Positions 42,078-51,513 of a stretch of 64,000 bases of DNA are shown in pieces; the stretch's first letter is position 1, and each line of letters begins with the position of its first letter. This DNA is from JAWLGJ01 sp041685145. Lineage in GTDB: Bacteria; Pseudomonadota; Alphaproteobacteria; Rhodospirillales; Magnetospirillaceae. The DNA lies in the NCBI GenBank assembly GCA_041685145.1, contig JAWLGJ010000002.1, positions 62,001-126,000 of the forward strand, read 5' to 3'. Below the pieces are notes generated by a model, which did no database searches, was not told the DNA's origin, and was given only the letters and a program-made list of their open reading frames with translations. Made by a program: the position numbers and the translations under genes.

Positions 42078-42838
42078 CGGCCGCCCCGCGACGCCTCGAT
42101 CCACGCATACCAGTCGGCCAGCCCCTGGCCGCCGGTGGCGGAGACCTGCAACACCTCGATGCCGGGATTGACCCGGCGCGCGTATTCGATGCAGCGCCCG
42201 ACATCGAAGGACAGATGCGGCAGCAGGTCGATCTTGTTCAGGAGCATCAGCCGCGCGGCGTGGAACATGTCGGGGTATTTCAGCGGCTTGTCCTCGCCCT
42301 CGGTGACCGACAGGATGACCACCTTCGCCGCCTCGCCCAGGTCGAAGGCCGCCGGGCAGACCAGGTTGCCGACATTCTCGATGAACAGCACGCCCCCGGC
42401 CGGCGGCTCCAGCCGCTCCAGCGCGTGGGCGACCATGTGGGCGTCGAGATGGCAGCCCTTGCCGGTGTTGACCTGCACCGCCGCGACGCCGGTGGCGCGA
42501 ATGCGCTCGGCGTCCATGCTGGTGTGCTGGTCGCCCTCGATCACCGCCAGCGGCACCCGCCCGCCCATCTCGCGCACCGTCCGGCACAACAGTGTCGTCT
42601 TGCCGGAACCGGGGCTGGAAACGAGGTTGAAGGCGGTAACGCCGCGCTCGCGCAGCCGGGCGCGGTTGCGCGCCGCGTAGGCGTCGTTGTGGCCGAGGAT
42701 GTCGGCCTCGATGCGCACCATGCGTGCCTGGTCCAGCCCCGGCGCGTGGCCAAACCGCAGGGCGCCATCGGCGCCCTCACCGTGCTCGTGCCCGTGGTCG
42801 TGGGGGTGCGAATGGCCGCAGCCGCACACGGTGCACAT
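42074..42838 (-). CDS. hypB: hydrogenase nickel incorporation GTPase HypB
   Basis: A 254-residue SIMIBI GTPase that inserts nickel. The N-terminus MCTVCGCGHSHPHDHGHEHG combines the CxxCGC metal site with a short nickel-storing His tract. G1 motif SSPGSGKTTLLCR (around residue 73), EGDQHTSMDAERI and NKIDLLPH (G4) are visible. The ATG shares one base with the hypA stop. Confidence 0.95.
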   Translation of the reverse strand: MCTVCGCGHSHPHDHGHEHGEGADGALRFGHAPGLDQARMVRIEADILGHNDAYAARNRARLRERGVTAFNLVSSPGSGKTTLLCRTVREMGGRVPLAVIEGDQHTSMDAERIRATGVAAVQVNTGKGCHLDAHMVAHALERLEPPAGGVLFIENVGNLVCPAAFDLGEAAKVVILSVTEGEDKPLKYPDMFHAARLMLLNKIDLLPHLSFDVGRCIEYARRVNPGIEVLQVSATGGQGLADWYAWIEASRGGR

Positions 42839-43179
42839 CACTCGACCTCCACTTCCTTGACCCGCAGTTCCTCGCCGGCGGTGATATGAAGATCGTGGCC
42901 GCCGCAGCCGGGGCAAGGGTCGAAACGCTGCGCGATTTCGACGTCCCTGGCGCAGGTCGGGCACCAGGCGGCGCCCTCGACCCGCAGGATGTCGAGCCGG
43001 GCGCCATCGGCCACGCTGTCGCGTGCCGCCGCCTGAAAGCAGAACGCGATGGCCTCGGGGGCGACATGCGACAGCGCGCCGATCTCCAGCCACACCCGCC
43101 GGACCCGGCTGAAGCCCTGCCGCGCCGCCTCTTGCTCCAGGATACGCACCACGCTCTCGGTCAGCGACATTTCATGCAT
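42838..43179 (-). CDS. hypA: hydrogenase nickel chaperone HypA
   Basis: A 113-residue HypA. The N-terminal MHEMSL supplies the nickel-binding Met-His-Glu; the zinc site is the CPTC/CPGCGG pair (residues about 73-95). It is the first gene of hypABFCDEX and is divergent from putA across 154 bp. Confidence 0.95.
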   Translation of the reverse strand: MHEMSLTESVVRILEQEAARQGFSRVRRVWLEIGALSHVAPEAIAFCFQAAARDSVADGARLDILRVEGAAWCPTCARDVEIAQRFDPCPGCGGHDLHITAGEELRVKEVEVE

Positions 43180-43333
43180 TCTTTACTCCATACCACCCCG
43201 CACCGCGATGCAAGTCGTCGTCGACAGCGCGTGATTGCGGCCCCCCGCCCGCTGCGTACATAGTCTTGGGGGAAGGTGCCCGCCCGGCCGCTACGCCGGG
43301 GCGGCGGCGCCCGCGAGACGGAGGACGAAGGCC

Positions 43334-46300
43334 ATGCGGTTCGACCGGCCGTCCATTCTCGATTCGGACCTCTACCGTGCTGTGGCGGCGGCGTACCGCG
43401 CCGACGAAACCCGGCACGTCGCGGCGCTGCTGCCGGCGGCCGAGCTGCCGCCGGCGGCCAAGGCCCGCGTCGCCGAACGCGCGCGGGCGCTGGTGATGGC
43501 CATGCGCCGGGCGCGGAAGACCAAAAGCGGCATCGACGCCTTCATGCACGAATACGAGTTGTCCAGCCAGGAAGGCGTGGTGTTGATGTGCCTGGCCGAG
43601 GCGCTGTTGCGCGTGCCCGACGCGGAGACCGTGGACAGGCTGATCGAGGACAAGATCGGCACCACCGAATGGGAAAGGCATCTGGGCCACAGCGATTCGG
43701 TGTTCGTCAACGCCTCGACTTGGGCCTTGATGCTGACGGGGCGCCTGTTGCGCCGGGAAGACCGCCCCGAGCACCGCTTCGGCGCCGTGCTGCAACGGCT
43801 GGTGCGGCGCAGCGGCGAGCCGGTTATCCGCCGCGCCCTGCGCCAGGCTATGCGCATTCTCGGCCGCCAGTTCGTCATGGGCCGCAGCATCGACGAGGCC
43901 CTGAAGCGCGCCCGGCCGATGGAGGCCAGGGGCTACCGCTATTCCTACGACATGCTGGGCGAGGCGGCACGCACCGACGCCGACGCGAAACGCTATTTGG
44001 AGTCCTATCGCGCCGCCATCGCGGCCATCGGCGCCCAGGCGGCGGGCCGCGGCCCGCTGGCGGCGGCGGGCGTGTCGGTGAAGCTGTCGGCCCTGCATCC
44101 CCGCTATGAACTGGCGCAGCGGCGGCGGGTTCTCGACGAGTTGCTGCCGCGCCTTCGGGCGCTGTGCGCCCTCGCCGCCGACCATGACATCGGCCTGACC
44201 ATCGACGCCGAGGAGGCGGCCCGCCTGGACCTGTCGATGGAACTGCTGGAAGCGGTGTCGGCCGACCCGTCCCTTAAGGGGTGGCAAGGGCTGGGGCTGG
44301 CGGTGCAGGCCTATCAGAAACGCGCCTATCCCCTCGTCGATTGGCTGGTGGACTTGGCGCGGCGGCACCGCCGGCGGCTGATGGTGCGGCTGGTCAAGGG
44401 CGCCTATTGGGACACCGAGATCAAGCTGGCGCAGACTCAGGGCCTCGAGGGCTATCCGGTGTTCACCCGCAAGGTCGCCACCGATGTCTCCTATCTTGCC
44501 TGTGCCGCCAAGCTGCTGGCGGCGCGGCCGCATGTCTATCCGCAGTTCGCCACCCACAACGCCCACACGGTGGCCGCCGTGCTGGAGATGGCCGGCGCCG
44601 GCGGCGGATTCGAATTCCAGCGCCTGCACGGCATGGGCGAGGAGCTTTACGACGACATCGTCGGCGGCGGCAACGACGGCGGCGGAGCCGTGCCGTGCCG
44701 GGTGTACGCCCCGGTGGGCAGCCACGAGGACTTGCTGCCCTATCTGGTGCGCCGGTTGTTGGAGAACGGCGCCAACACCTCCTTCGTCAACCGCATTGTC
44801 GACGAGGCCACGCCCGTGGACGAGATCATCGCCGACCCGGTGGCGACGCTGGCCGGCCTGGCGCGCGTTCCGCACCCGCGCATTCCCCTGCCGGCCGACA
44901 TCTACGGAGCCGGCCGCCGCAACGCCCGGGGCGTCGATCTCGACGACCCGCGTCAGCTTGAATGGCTGGCCGAGGCAATGCGCCGGGCCGACGCCCGCGC
45001 CTGGCGCGCCGGCCCCATCATCGGCGGCGTCATGCACGACGAGGGCGGCGTTGCCGTCACCTCGCCGGCGGACCGCACCCGGCAGGTGGGAACGGTGGCC
45101 CCTGCCCGCCGCGCGCATCTCGACGAGGCCCTGGACCGCGCCCGGCGCGCCGCCGCCGACTGGGACGCCGTGCCGGTCGAGCAGCGGGCCGCCTGTCTCG
45201 ACCGCCTGGCCGACCTGTACGAGCAGGAATTGCCGGCGCTGGTGGCGCTGTGCGCCCGCGAGGCCGGAAAGCACATCCCCGACGGCGTCGCCGAGGTGCG
45301 CGAGGCGGTGGATTTCTGCCGCTACTATGCCCAGCAGGCCCGCGAGCGGCTGCGGCCGATGCCGCTGCCCGGCCCCACCGGCGAAGGCAACCGCCTGAGC
45401 CTGCACGGGCGCGGCGTCTTCGCCTGCATCAGCCCGTGGAACTTTCCGCTGGCTATCTTCACCGGCCAGGTGACGGCGGCGCTGGCCGCCGGCAACACCG
45501 TCATCGCCAAACCGGCGGAGCAGACCGCGTTGATCGGCGCCTTCGCGGTGCGGTTGATGCACCGCGCCGGGGTGCCGGCGGACGCCCTGCAGTTCCTGCC
45601 CGGCGACGGCCCCGGCGTCGGCGCGCCGCTGGTCGCCGACGCGCGCGTCGACGGCGTCGCCTTTACCGGCTCGGTGGCGACGGCACACGCCATCAACCGG
45701 GCCCTGGCCGGTCGCGACGGCCCCATCGTGCCCTTCATCGCCGAAACCGGCGGGCAGAACGCCATGATCGTCGACTCCACCGCCCTGCCCGAGCAGGTCG
45801 TGGCCGACGTCATCCGCTCCAGCTTCCAGAGTGCCGGGCAACGGTGCTCGGCGCTGCGGGTGCTGTATGTGCAGGAGGACATCGCGCCCCGCCTCGTCGA
45901 GATGCTGACCGGCGCCATGCGGGAACTGTGCATCGGCGACCCCTGGGACATCCGCACCGACGTTACCCCGGTCATCGACGAGGAGGCGCGCCGGGCGCTG
46001 CTGCGGCACATCGAGCGCATGAGCCGCGAGGCGCGGCTGTTGCATCGCTGCGACCTGCCGGCGGCGACCGGCAACGGCAGTTTCGTGGCGCCGCACGCCT
46101 TCGAGGTCGGCGATATCGCCGCCATCGGCGGCGAACATTTCGGCCCCATTCTGCATGTGATCCGGTTCCGGGCCGACGAACTGGACCGGGTGATCGAGGA
46201 GATCAATGCCGCCGGCTATGGCCTGACCTTCGGCATCCACAGCCGCATCGACGCCCGCGCCGCCTACGTCACCGGGCGCATCCGCGCCGGCAACCTCTAT

Positions 46301-46534
46301 GTCAACCGCAACATGATCGGAGCGGTGGTGGGGGTGCAGCCCTTTGGCGGCGAGGGCCTGTCCGGCACCGGCCCCAAGGCCGGCGGGCCGCATTATCTGT
46401 ATCGCTTCGCCACCGAACGCGCGGTCAGCATCGACACCACCGCCGCCGGCGGCAACGCCTCGCTGATGACGCTTGGCGACGAGGAGAGCGGCGACCCCTT
46501 GCTGCTGCCGGAGCCGCAAAGGTTCCGGTCCTGA
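43334..46534 (+). CDS. putA: bifunctional proline dehydrogenase/glutamate-5-semialdehyde dehydrogenase
   Basis: A 1066-residue PutA that oxidises proline to glutamate. Proline dehydrogenase domain (residues about 130-480; VSVKLSALHPRYE, VRLVKGAYWDTEIK, FATHNAHTV, EFQRLHGMGEELYD). Aldehyde dehydrogenase domain (about 560-1030; SPWNFPLAIFTGQ, FTGSVATA, catalytic cysteine in SAGQRCSALRVLY, GGEGLSGTGPKAGGPHYL). There is no N-terminal ribbon-helix-helix domain, so it is a non-regulatory short PutA. I chose ATG 43334 (MRFDRPSILDSD). The stop is 7 bp from the convergent lipoprotein gene. Confidence 0.95.
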   Translation: MRFDRPSILDSDLYRAVAAAYRADETRHVAALLPAAELPPAAKARVAERARALVMAMRRARKTKSGIDAFMHEYELSSQEGVVLMCLAEALLRVPDAETVDRLIEDKIGTTEWERHLGHSDSVFVNASTWALMLTGRLLRREDRPEHRFGAVLQRLVRRSGEPVIRRALRQAMRILGRQFVMGRSIDEALKRARPMEARGYRYSYDMLGEAARTDADAKRYLESYRAAIAAIGAQAAGRGPLAAAGVSVKLSALHPRYELAQRRRVLDELLPRLRALCALAADHDIGLTIDAEEAARLDLSMELLEAVSADPSLKGWQGLGLAVQAYQKRAYPLVDWLVDLARRHRRRLMVRLVKGAYWDTEIKLAQTQGLEGYPVFTRKVATDVSYLACAAKLLAARPHVYPQFATHNAHTVAAVLEMAGAGGGFEFQRLHGMGEELYDDIVGGGNDGGGAVPCRVYAPVGSHEDLLPYLVRRLLENGANTSFVNRIVDEATPVDEIIADPVATLAGLARVPHPRIPLPADIYGAGRRNARGVDLDDPRQLEWLAEAMRRADARAWRAGPIIGGVMHDEGGVAVTSPADRTRQVGTVAPARRAHLDEALDRARRAAADWDAVPVEQRAACLDRLADLYEQELPALVALCAREAGKHIPDGVAEVREAVDFCRYYAQQARERLRPMPLPGPTGEGNRLSLHGRGVFACISPWNFPLAIFTGQVTAALAAGNTVIAKPAEQTALIGAFAVRLMHRAGVPADALQFLPGDGPGVGAPLVADARVDGVAFTGSVATAHAINRALAGRDGPIVPFIAETGGQNAMIVDSTALPEQVVADVIRSSFQSAGQRCSALRVLYVQEDIAPRLVEMLTGAMRELCIGDPWDIRTDVTPVIDEEARRALLRHIERMSREARLLHRCDLPAATGNGSFVAPHAFEVGDIAAIGGEHFGPILHVIRFRADELDRVIEEINAAGYGLTFGIHSRIDARAAYVTGRIRAGNLYVNRNMIGAVVGVQPFGGEGLSGTGPKAGGPHYLYRFATERAVSIDTTAAGGNASLMTLGDEESGDPLLLPEPQRFRS

Positions 46535-46541
46535 ACGAGGA

Positions 46542-47045
46542 TCAGCGGCAACCGGCGACGCCGCCGCGCGCCTGGGTCAAATCGAAAACGTCGGGCGGGC
46601 TTTGCGGGGCCCGCACGGTCAGGACGGCGCCCGCCGTCAGCCGGTCGGCGATCCCGGCGGCCAGGGCGGCGTCGGCCAGCGGCGCCGCGAGGACGACGGC
46701 GGTGCGGGTTTCCTCCACCACCTGCCACGCCCCGTCGGGCAACGGCAGGGGCGCGCCGTCGACGGTCGCGACCACCTCGGCGCCTACCGGCAATGCCAGC
46801 GTCGAGGATCGGTAGACCAGCCTGGGCGTCTGGCCGGGCGCGCATTCCAGGGCAAAGAGCGCGTCCGCCGCATAGGGCGCGCCCGTCGCCGGCGCGGCAG
46901 TCAGCAGCAGGGCGTGTGCCTCGTCGATTGCGGTGGACTGGGTCATGGCGGGCCCCGCGGTTGCCGGATCGGCGGCCGAGGCGCCCGCGCAACCCGCCAA
47001 CACCAGCGCCAGGGCGGCGGCGTTCAGCACGGATTTCACGGACAT
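46542..47045 (-). CDS. putative lipoprotein of the type I secretion locus
   Basis: A 167-residue protein with a lipoprotein signal peptide: hydrophobic NAAALALVLAGC with lipobox LAGC at residues about 16-19. The rest is small, Ala- and Thr-rich, with a cysteine near each end of the mature part (CAPGQ and the terminal GCR). I do not recognise the family. It starts 9 bp after the HlyD-type gene and is probably in that operon, perhaps as an outer-membrane accessory of the secretion system. Confidence 0.6.
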   Translation of the reverse strand: MSVKSVLNAAALALVLAGCAGASAADPATAGPAMTQSTAIDEAHALLLTAAPATGAPYAADALFALECAPGQTPRLVYRSSTLALPVGAEVVATVDGAPLPLPDGAWQVVEETRTAVVLAAPLADAALAAGIADRLTAGAVLTVRAPQSPPDVFDLTQARGGVAGCR

Positions 47046-47053
47046 TCGGCCAC

Positions 47054-48424
47054 CTATTCGAAGAAGAAGGCGCGTCGCACCGATTCGGTAATTGGCGCCA
47101 CCAGGTAATCAAGCAAGGTGCGCTCGGTGGTCTTGACCATCACCTCGGCGCGCATTCCGGGCAGCAGTTCCAGGTCGCCCAGCCGCGACAGTTCGTCGTC
47201 GGAAATGGCGATTCGCGCCTCGTAGTAATCCATCTTGCTTTCCGCGTCGGTCAGCGCGTCGGCCGAAACACGCTCGACGGTTCCGAACACCGTCGGCGTG
47301 GTGCGGCGCTGGAAGGCGGTCAGCCGCACCTCGGCCTCAAGACCGGGATAGACATGGTCGATGTCGTCGGGCAGCACCATCGCCCGCACCACGAGTTGCT
47401 CGTTGTCGGGCACGATGTCCATCAGCGGCTCGCCAGGCTTGATGACGCCCCCCTCGGTGTGAATGCGCATCGCAACGACGGTGCCCGCCATCGGGGCGCG
47501 CACGTCCTGGCGCTCCAGCACGTCGGCGGCCGATTCCAGCCGGTCGGCGACGTCGTACATTTCGGACTGCACCTGGCGCAGTTCCTCGATCACGCTTTCC
47601 TGGAAGCGCCGTTCGAGCTGGATGATCTGCAGGCGCGCCTCGCCCTGGGCCACCTGGGCCCGCGACATCTCGGCCAGGTGCTGGCCCCACTCGCCCCGCA
47701 GGCGCAGGGCGGCGCGCTCCAGCTCCAGAACGCGGGTGCGCGGCGTCAGCCCCTTCTCATACAGGTCGCGCAGGCCCTCAAGCTCGTCCTCGATCAGGGC
47801 CATCTGCCCCTCCTTCGAGGTCGCCTGGGCCTGAAGCCCCTCGATCTGCTGGTCGAGCTGGTCTATGCGCTGCACCAGGATCTCGGCCTCGTTCTCAAGC
47901 GCCTGGCGGCGGGCGGCGAATTGCTCGGTCTGAACGGCGAGGATGCTGGCGATCTGCAACTCGTCCTGGCGTTGGAGCAGGTCGGGGGGAAAGCCGATGC
48001 GATCCAGGCCGTCGCGCTCGGCCGAGAGCCGTGCCTCGCGGGCGCGGATCTCGTCGTGGCGGACCTTGAGCATGTTGTGGGACACCCGCGCGCGGGTATC
48101 GTCCAGGCGCAGCAGCACCTGGCCGGCCTCCACCCGGTCGCCGTCGCTGACCAGCAACTTGCCGACGATGCCGCCTTCGAGGTGCTGCACGGTCTTGCGG
48201 TTCGACAGCACTTCGACCTTGCCCATCGCCACGGCGCCGCCGGCCAGCGGCGCCATCACCGCCCAGGCGCCGAAGGCGCCGAATGCCACCAGCACGACCA
48301 GCACGACCAAAACCATTGGTCCCCGTGGGCTGGTCTTGATCGCGGGGCAATTGTCGGCGCCGGCGGCGCCGGAGGGCGCCGACGGGGGCGGGGCCGGGGT
48401 CGCGGTGGCGGTCGCGGCGCTCAT
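47054..48424 (-). CDS. HlyD-family type I secretion adaptor
   Basis: A 456-residue periplasmic adaptor. A single transmembrane helix (residues about 33-60, VLVVLVVLVAFGAFGAWAVM) is followed by a lipoyl half (EGGIVGKLLVSDGDRVEAGQ, around 85), a long coiled-coil stretch (about 120-290) and the returning lipoyl/barrel part with VRAPMAGTVVAMRIHTEGGV (around 308). This is the PrtE/LapC layout. It links the inner-membrane ABC exporter to a TolC-type channel, which is not encoded here. Its ATG overlaps the exporter stop by 4 bp. Confidence 0.9.
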   Translation of the reverse strand: MSAATATATPAPPPSAPSGAAGADNCPAIKTSPRGPMVLVVLVVLVAFGAFGAWAVMAPLAGGAVAMGKVEVLSNRKTVQHLEGGIVGKLLVSDGDRVEAGQVLLRLDDTRARVSHNMLKVRHDEIRAREARLSAERDGLDRIGFPPDLLQRQDELQIASILAVQTEQFAARRQALENEAEILVQRIDQLDQQIEGLQAQATSKEGQMALIEDELEGLRDLYEKGLTPRTRVLELERAALRLRGEWGQHLAEMSRAQVAQGEARLQIIQLERRFQESVIEELRQVQSEMYDVADRLESAADVLERQDVRAPMAGTVVAMRIHTEGGVIKPGEPLMDIVPDNEQLVVRAMVLPDDIDHVYPGLEAEVRLTAFQRRTTPTVFGTVERVSADALTDAESKMDYYEARIAISDDELSRLGDLELLPGMRAEVMVKTTERTLLDYLVAPITESVRRAFFFE

Positions 48425-50172
48425 GTGCGGTTCAGGAGTGTGACATTGGCGGGCGCGGCAGCAGAGCCCGTGCGATACCGTTCCAGGATCTCGGCCGGGG
48501 TGCCTTGCTGCTCGACGGCACCGTCGCGCAGCACCACCAGCCGGTCCAGACTGGTCATCAGGCTGGGCCGGTGGGCGATGACGATTTGCGTCACCTTCGT
48601 CTCCTTGAGCCGCTCGATGGCGGCCTTGACCGCCGCCTCGCCGGCCGTGTCGAGATTGGCGTTGGGCTCGTCGAGCACCACCAGCGCGGGGTCGCCGTAC
48701 ACCGCCCGCGCCAGCGCCACCCGCTGGCGCTGCCCGCCCGACAGCGGCGCGCCGTCCTCCCGGACCATCGTCTCATAGCCGTTGGGCAGCCGCAGAATCA
48801 GTTCATGCACGCCGGCCAGCTTGGCGGCGGTGATGATCGCCGCCGAGTCGCCCTCGCCGAAGCGGCAGATGTTCTGGCCGACGGTGCCCTCGAACAGTTC
48901 GACGTCCTGGGGCAGATAACCGACATGGCGCCCCAGGTCTTCGGCCGGCCATTGCGCGACGTCGGCGTTGTCCAGCCGCACACTGCCGTTGAACGGCTCC
49001 CACACGCCGACGATGTAGCGCACCAGCGAGGACTTGCCGGCGCCGGTCTCGCCGATGATCCCCACCGCCTCCCCCGGCGCGATGGCCAGGTTGATGCCCT
49101 TGAGGATCACCGGGCCATTGCCGGGGGCGCGGCCAACCAGTTGCTCGACGGTCACCCGCCCCTGCGGGCGCGGCAGTTGGATGCGGGGGCTGTCGTCCTC
49201 GGGCGGCAGCAGCGTCATCAGCAGGTTCAGGCGGCGATAGGCCGTGCGGGCGCCGACGGCGGTGCGCCAGGCGCCCACCATCTGCTCGATGGGGGCCAGT
49301 CCGCGCCCCATGAGGATGGAGGCGGCGATCATCATGCCGGGGGTGATTTCCTGCTGAATGACGAGCATCGCGCCGGCGCCCAGGATGGCCACCTGCACCG
49401 TCAAGCGAACGAAGCGCGAGGTCGCGGTCACGGCGGCCACCCGCTGCGCGGCGCTCGACTGGTAGCCCACGGCGCCGCGCCGCCGCTCGGCCCACAGGCG
49501 GCGCAGGCCGCCCAGCATTCCCATCGCGGCAATCGCCTCGGCGTTGCGCAGGCTGGTGTCGGCGAACGCGCCGGCGGCCACCGAGGCCTGCCCGGCCTTC
49601 TCCATCGCCGCCCGGCTGACCAGATGCGTCAACAGCGCCAGGATGATCAGCACCAGCGACCCGCCCAGCGCCACATGGCCCAAGGTGGGATGAATGAGAT
49701 ACACCACCGCCAGATACAGCGGAATCCACGGCGCATCGAAGAACGAGAACAGCGCCGGCGAGCCCATGAAGGATCGCACGGTGTCCAGGTCGGACAAGGC
49801 CCGGCCGCGGCCGCCGCCCGGCATCAGCAGGCTGCGCCGGAACACCGCCTCGAAGGCCCGTCCCTGCAGCATGGTATCCAGCCCCGCCGCCACCCGCACC
49901 ATGATCAACACGCGCAGGAAGTCCAGCAGCGCCATCATGCCCAGCAGCACCACGGCGATCACCGTCAGCATCAACAGCGTTTCATAGCTGCTGCTGATCA
50001 GCACCCGGTCGTAGATTTGCAGCATGTAGACCGGCGACACCAGCATGAGCAGGTTGACGAAGAAGCTGGCGACGCCGGCGGTGACCAGGGCGGAGCGGAA
50101 ACGACCCAGCGCCGCGCTCATGGCGTTGCGGGCGTTGGGGCGGGCGTTGGGCGAGGGTTTCGGTGGCGCCAT
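48421..50172 (-). CDS. type I secretion ABC exporter (PrtD-like)
   Basis: A 583-residue half-transporter: six-helix membrane domain (residues about 25-300) then ATPase domain with Walker A GETGAGKSSLVRYI (around 370), signature LSGGQRQRVALARAVY (around 470) and Walker B LVVLDEPNANLD. There is no N-terminal C39 or C39-like domain, which is the PrtD type used for metalloproteases and some RTX/adhesin substrates. The giant protein encoded upstream on the same strand is the obvious candidate substrate. Confidence 0.92.
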   Translation of the reverse strand: MAPPKPSPNARPNARNAMSAALGRFRSALVTAGVASFFVNLLMLVSPVYMLQIYDRVLISSSYETLLMLTVIAVVLLGMMALLDFLRVLIMVRVAAGLDTMLQGRAFEAVFRRSLLMPGGGRGRALSDLDTVRSFMGSPALFSFFDAPWIPLYLAVVYLIHPTLGHVALGGSLVLIILALLTHLVSRAAMEKAGQASVAAGAFADTSLRNAEAIAAMGMLGGLRRLWAERRRGAVGYQSSAAQRVAAVTATSRFVRLTVQVAILGAGAMLVIQQEITPGMMIAASILMGRGLAPIEQMVGAWRTAVGARTAYRRLNLLMTLLPPEDDSPRIQLPRPQGRVTVEQLVGRAPGNGPVILKGINLAIAPGEAVGIIGETGAGKSSLVRYIVGVWEPFNGSVRLDNADVAQWPAEDLGRHVGYLPQDVELFEGTVGQNICRFGEGDSAAIITAAKLAGVHELILRLPNGYETMVREDGAPLSGGQRQRVALARAVYGDPALVVLDEPNANLDTAGEAAVKAAIERLKETKVTQIVIAHRPSLMTSLDRLVVLRDGAVEQQGTPAEILERYRTGSAAAPANVTLLNRT

Positions 50173-50210
50173 GTGGCTCGGTCAACCCGACTTGGTGCGA
50201 CAGGACGGAA

Positions 50211-50247
50211 ACCGCCCGCCACCCCGCAAAGGGGCACGGCGGGCGGT
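50211..50247 (-). terminator. terminator-like hairpin after the beta-barrel gene
   Basis: A perfect 10-bp stem (ACCGCCCGCC/GGCGGGCGGT) with an inner CCCC-GCAAA-GGGG stem. On the minus strand the sequence after it begins TTTCC. It lies between the barrel gene and the ABC exporter gene; the short T-run suggests partial termination, lowering exporter expression relative to the barrel. Confidence 0.55.
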
Positions 50248-50258
50248 CGAATCGGTGC

Positions 50259-51446
50259 CTATTTCGTCAGGCCGAAGGAAACGACGTAGTGCGCCCCCAC
50301 CGAGAACCCGCCGTCCTCGCCATCCAGCCAGGCGGCGCCGAAGCGCATCTGCTGGTCGTCGGCGAGGTCGCGGGCGTAGAAGCCCTGAACTTCCATGTTT
50401 CGGCCTTCGCGCAGGTCGTATTCGGCGCCGCCGGTGAATTGCAGCGGCTGGCCGACGATCAGGCCCACGCGGTCACGCGCCGTCAGCACGTCGCGGCCGA
50501 CGAGGCCGATGCCATAGACGTCACCCGACAGCCGCGCATCGCGGCCCTGCAGGTGGAAGTCGATCCCCGAGACGCCGTAATGGGCGCTGGCGACCAGGGC
50601 GAGCTGGGGCGACACGTCCAATTCATAGCTGACGCCGGCGAACATGCTGCGGGCGCTGGCCTGAATGCCGAAGGCGTCCTTCTGGCTGGCGCCGCCGAAG
50701 CGCACGCCCCAGCGCCCGTTCTGCTCGAAGGTCACCTCGCTGGCGAACCCGGCCTCGCCGCCGCCCATCCAGTTGCCGGCCCGCAATTCGGTGGTCGGAG
50801 CGAGGCTGGCCGACACCAGCGTCATGGTCGCCCGCCCGGTGCTGCCGATAAAGGGGTTGGCGAGCACCTCGGAGTCGAGCAGGTCGGCGTGCGACACTTT
50901 GCCGCCGGCCAGCACGCCGAAACTGAAGCGCGGATCGTAGCCATGCGCCAGGAAGACGCCGTTGCCCAGCGAGCCGGTGGGCAGGGCCTGAGTGGCGGCC
51001 CCGGCGGCAAAGCCCAGGGGATTGTCTTCGTCGCCGGTTCCGCCAGGCGATTCATCCTGGTCCGTGTCGGGATCCTGCGTGCCGTCCGAACCGCTGGGAT
51101 TGGGGTTGGTGGTGCCGGTGCCGGTCGTGCTGTCGCTGTCGCCCGCGGCAACGGCGGCGGCCACGACGCCGGCGACCACCGCGGTTCCGGCCGCCGCCGC
51201 CACACCCAAGGTAAGGCCGCCCGCGACGGCGGTTCCCCCCGCGGCGGCACCCCCCGCGGCAACCCCACCGGCGGCACTGCCGCCGGCACTGCCCGCGGCC
51301 GCCCCGCCCTCGGCGGCGGCGAACACCTGCCCGAGGTCGAGTATCGTCCCCGGCGTGGTCCCGGCCGCCAGCGCCCCGCCCCCTTGTAGGGCCAGAGGCG
51401 CCGCCAGAAGAGCCGCCGAAACCCTGCCCGCCAGTCGCTTCGTCAT
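50259..51446 (-). CDS. outer-membrane beta-barrel-like protein with Gly/Ala-rich segment
   Basis: A 395-residue secreted protein. A signal peptide (ALLAAPLALQGGGALA) is followed by a very Gly/Ala-rich hydrophobic stretch (residues about 45-110), an acidic Ser/Thr/Asp/Pro linker (about 112-145), then roughly 240 residues of amphipathic beta-strands ending SVGAHYVVSFGLTK. The C-terminal part resembles an outer-membrane barrel. I do not recognise a named family. Its place between the giant exported protein and its exporter suggests a role in surface retention or display; it is not TolC-like. ATG 51446 is preceded by AGGGGA. Confidence 0.6.
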   Translation of the reverse strand: MTKRLAGRVSAALLAAPLALQGGGALAAGTTPGTILDLGQVFAAAEGGAAAGSAGGSAAGGVAAGGAAAGGTAVAGGLTLGVAAAAGTAVVAGVVAAAVAAGDSDSTTGTGTTNPNPSGSDGTQDPDTDQDESPGGTGDEDNPLGFAAGAATQALPTGSLGNGVFLAHGYDPRFSFGVLAGGKVSHADLLDSEVLANPFIGSTGRATMTLVSASLAPTTELRAGNWMGGGEAGFASEVTFEQNGRWGVRFGGASQKDAFGIQASARSMFAGVSYELDVSPQLALVASAHYGVSGIDFHLQGRDARLSGDVYGIGLVGRDVLTARDRVGLIVGQPLQFTGGAEYDLREGRNMEVQGFYARDLADDQQMRFGAAWLDGEDGGFSVGAHYVVSFGLTK

Positions 51447-51473
51447 TCCCCTGTCTCCACTCCTCGAAGATGA

Positions 51474-51499
51474 GGCGGCCCACCATGTGGCGGGCCGCC
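51474..51499 (-). terminator. GC-rich hairpin after the giant gene
   Basis: A perfect 8-bp stem GGCGGCCC/GGGCCGCC with a 10-base loop, 15 bp after the giant gene's stop codon. There is no following T-run, so it may act as an attenuator or RNA-stabilising structure ahead of the barrel gene rather than as a full terminator. Confidence 0.4.
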
Positions 51500-51513
51500 G
51501 GCTCTGCCCGCTT

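Noticed and set aside
41001..42587. A longer HypF reaching upstream through hypB
   Set aside because: The upstream part of that frame is out-of-frame hypB sequence; the conserved HypF region begins after the ATG at 42077 and overlaps the hypB stop by only 4 bp.
43172..46519. A 1,115-codon minus-strand open frame opposite putA
   Set aside because: The plus strand gives full PutA with all catalytic motifs; the antisense product has no recognisable domain and is Gly/His/Arg-rich, as expected from third-position GC bias.
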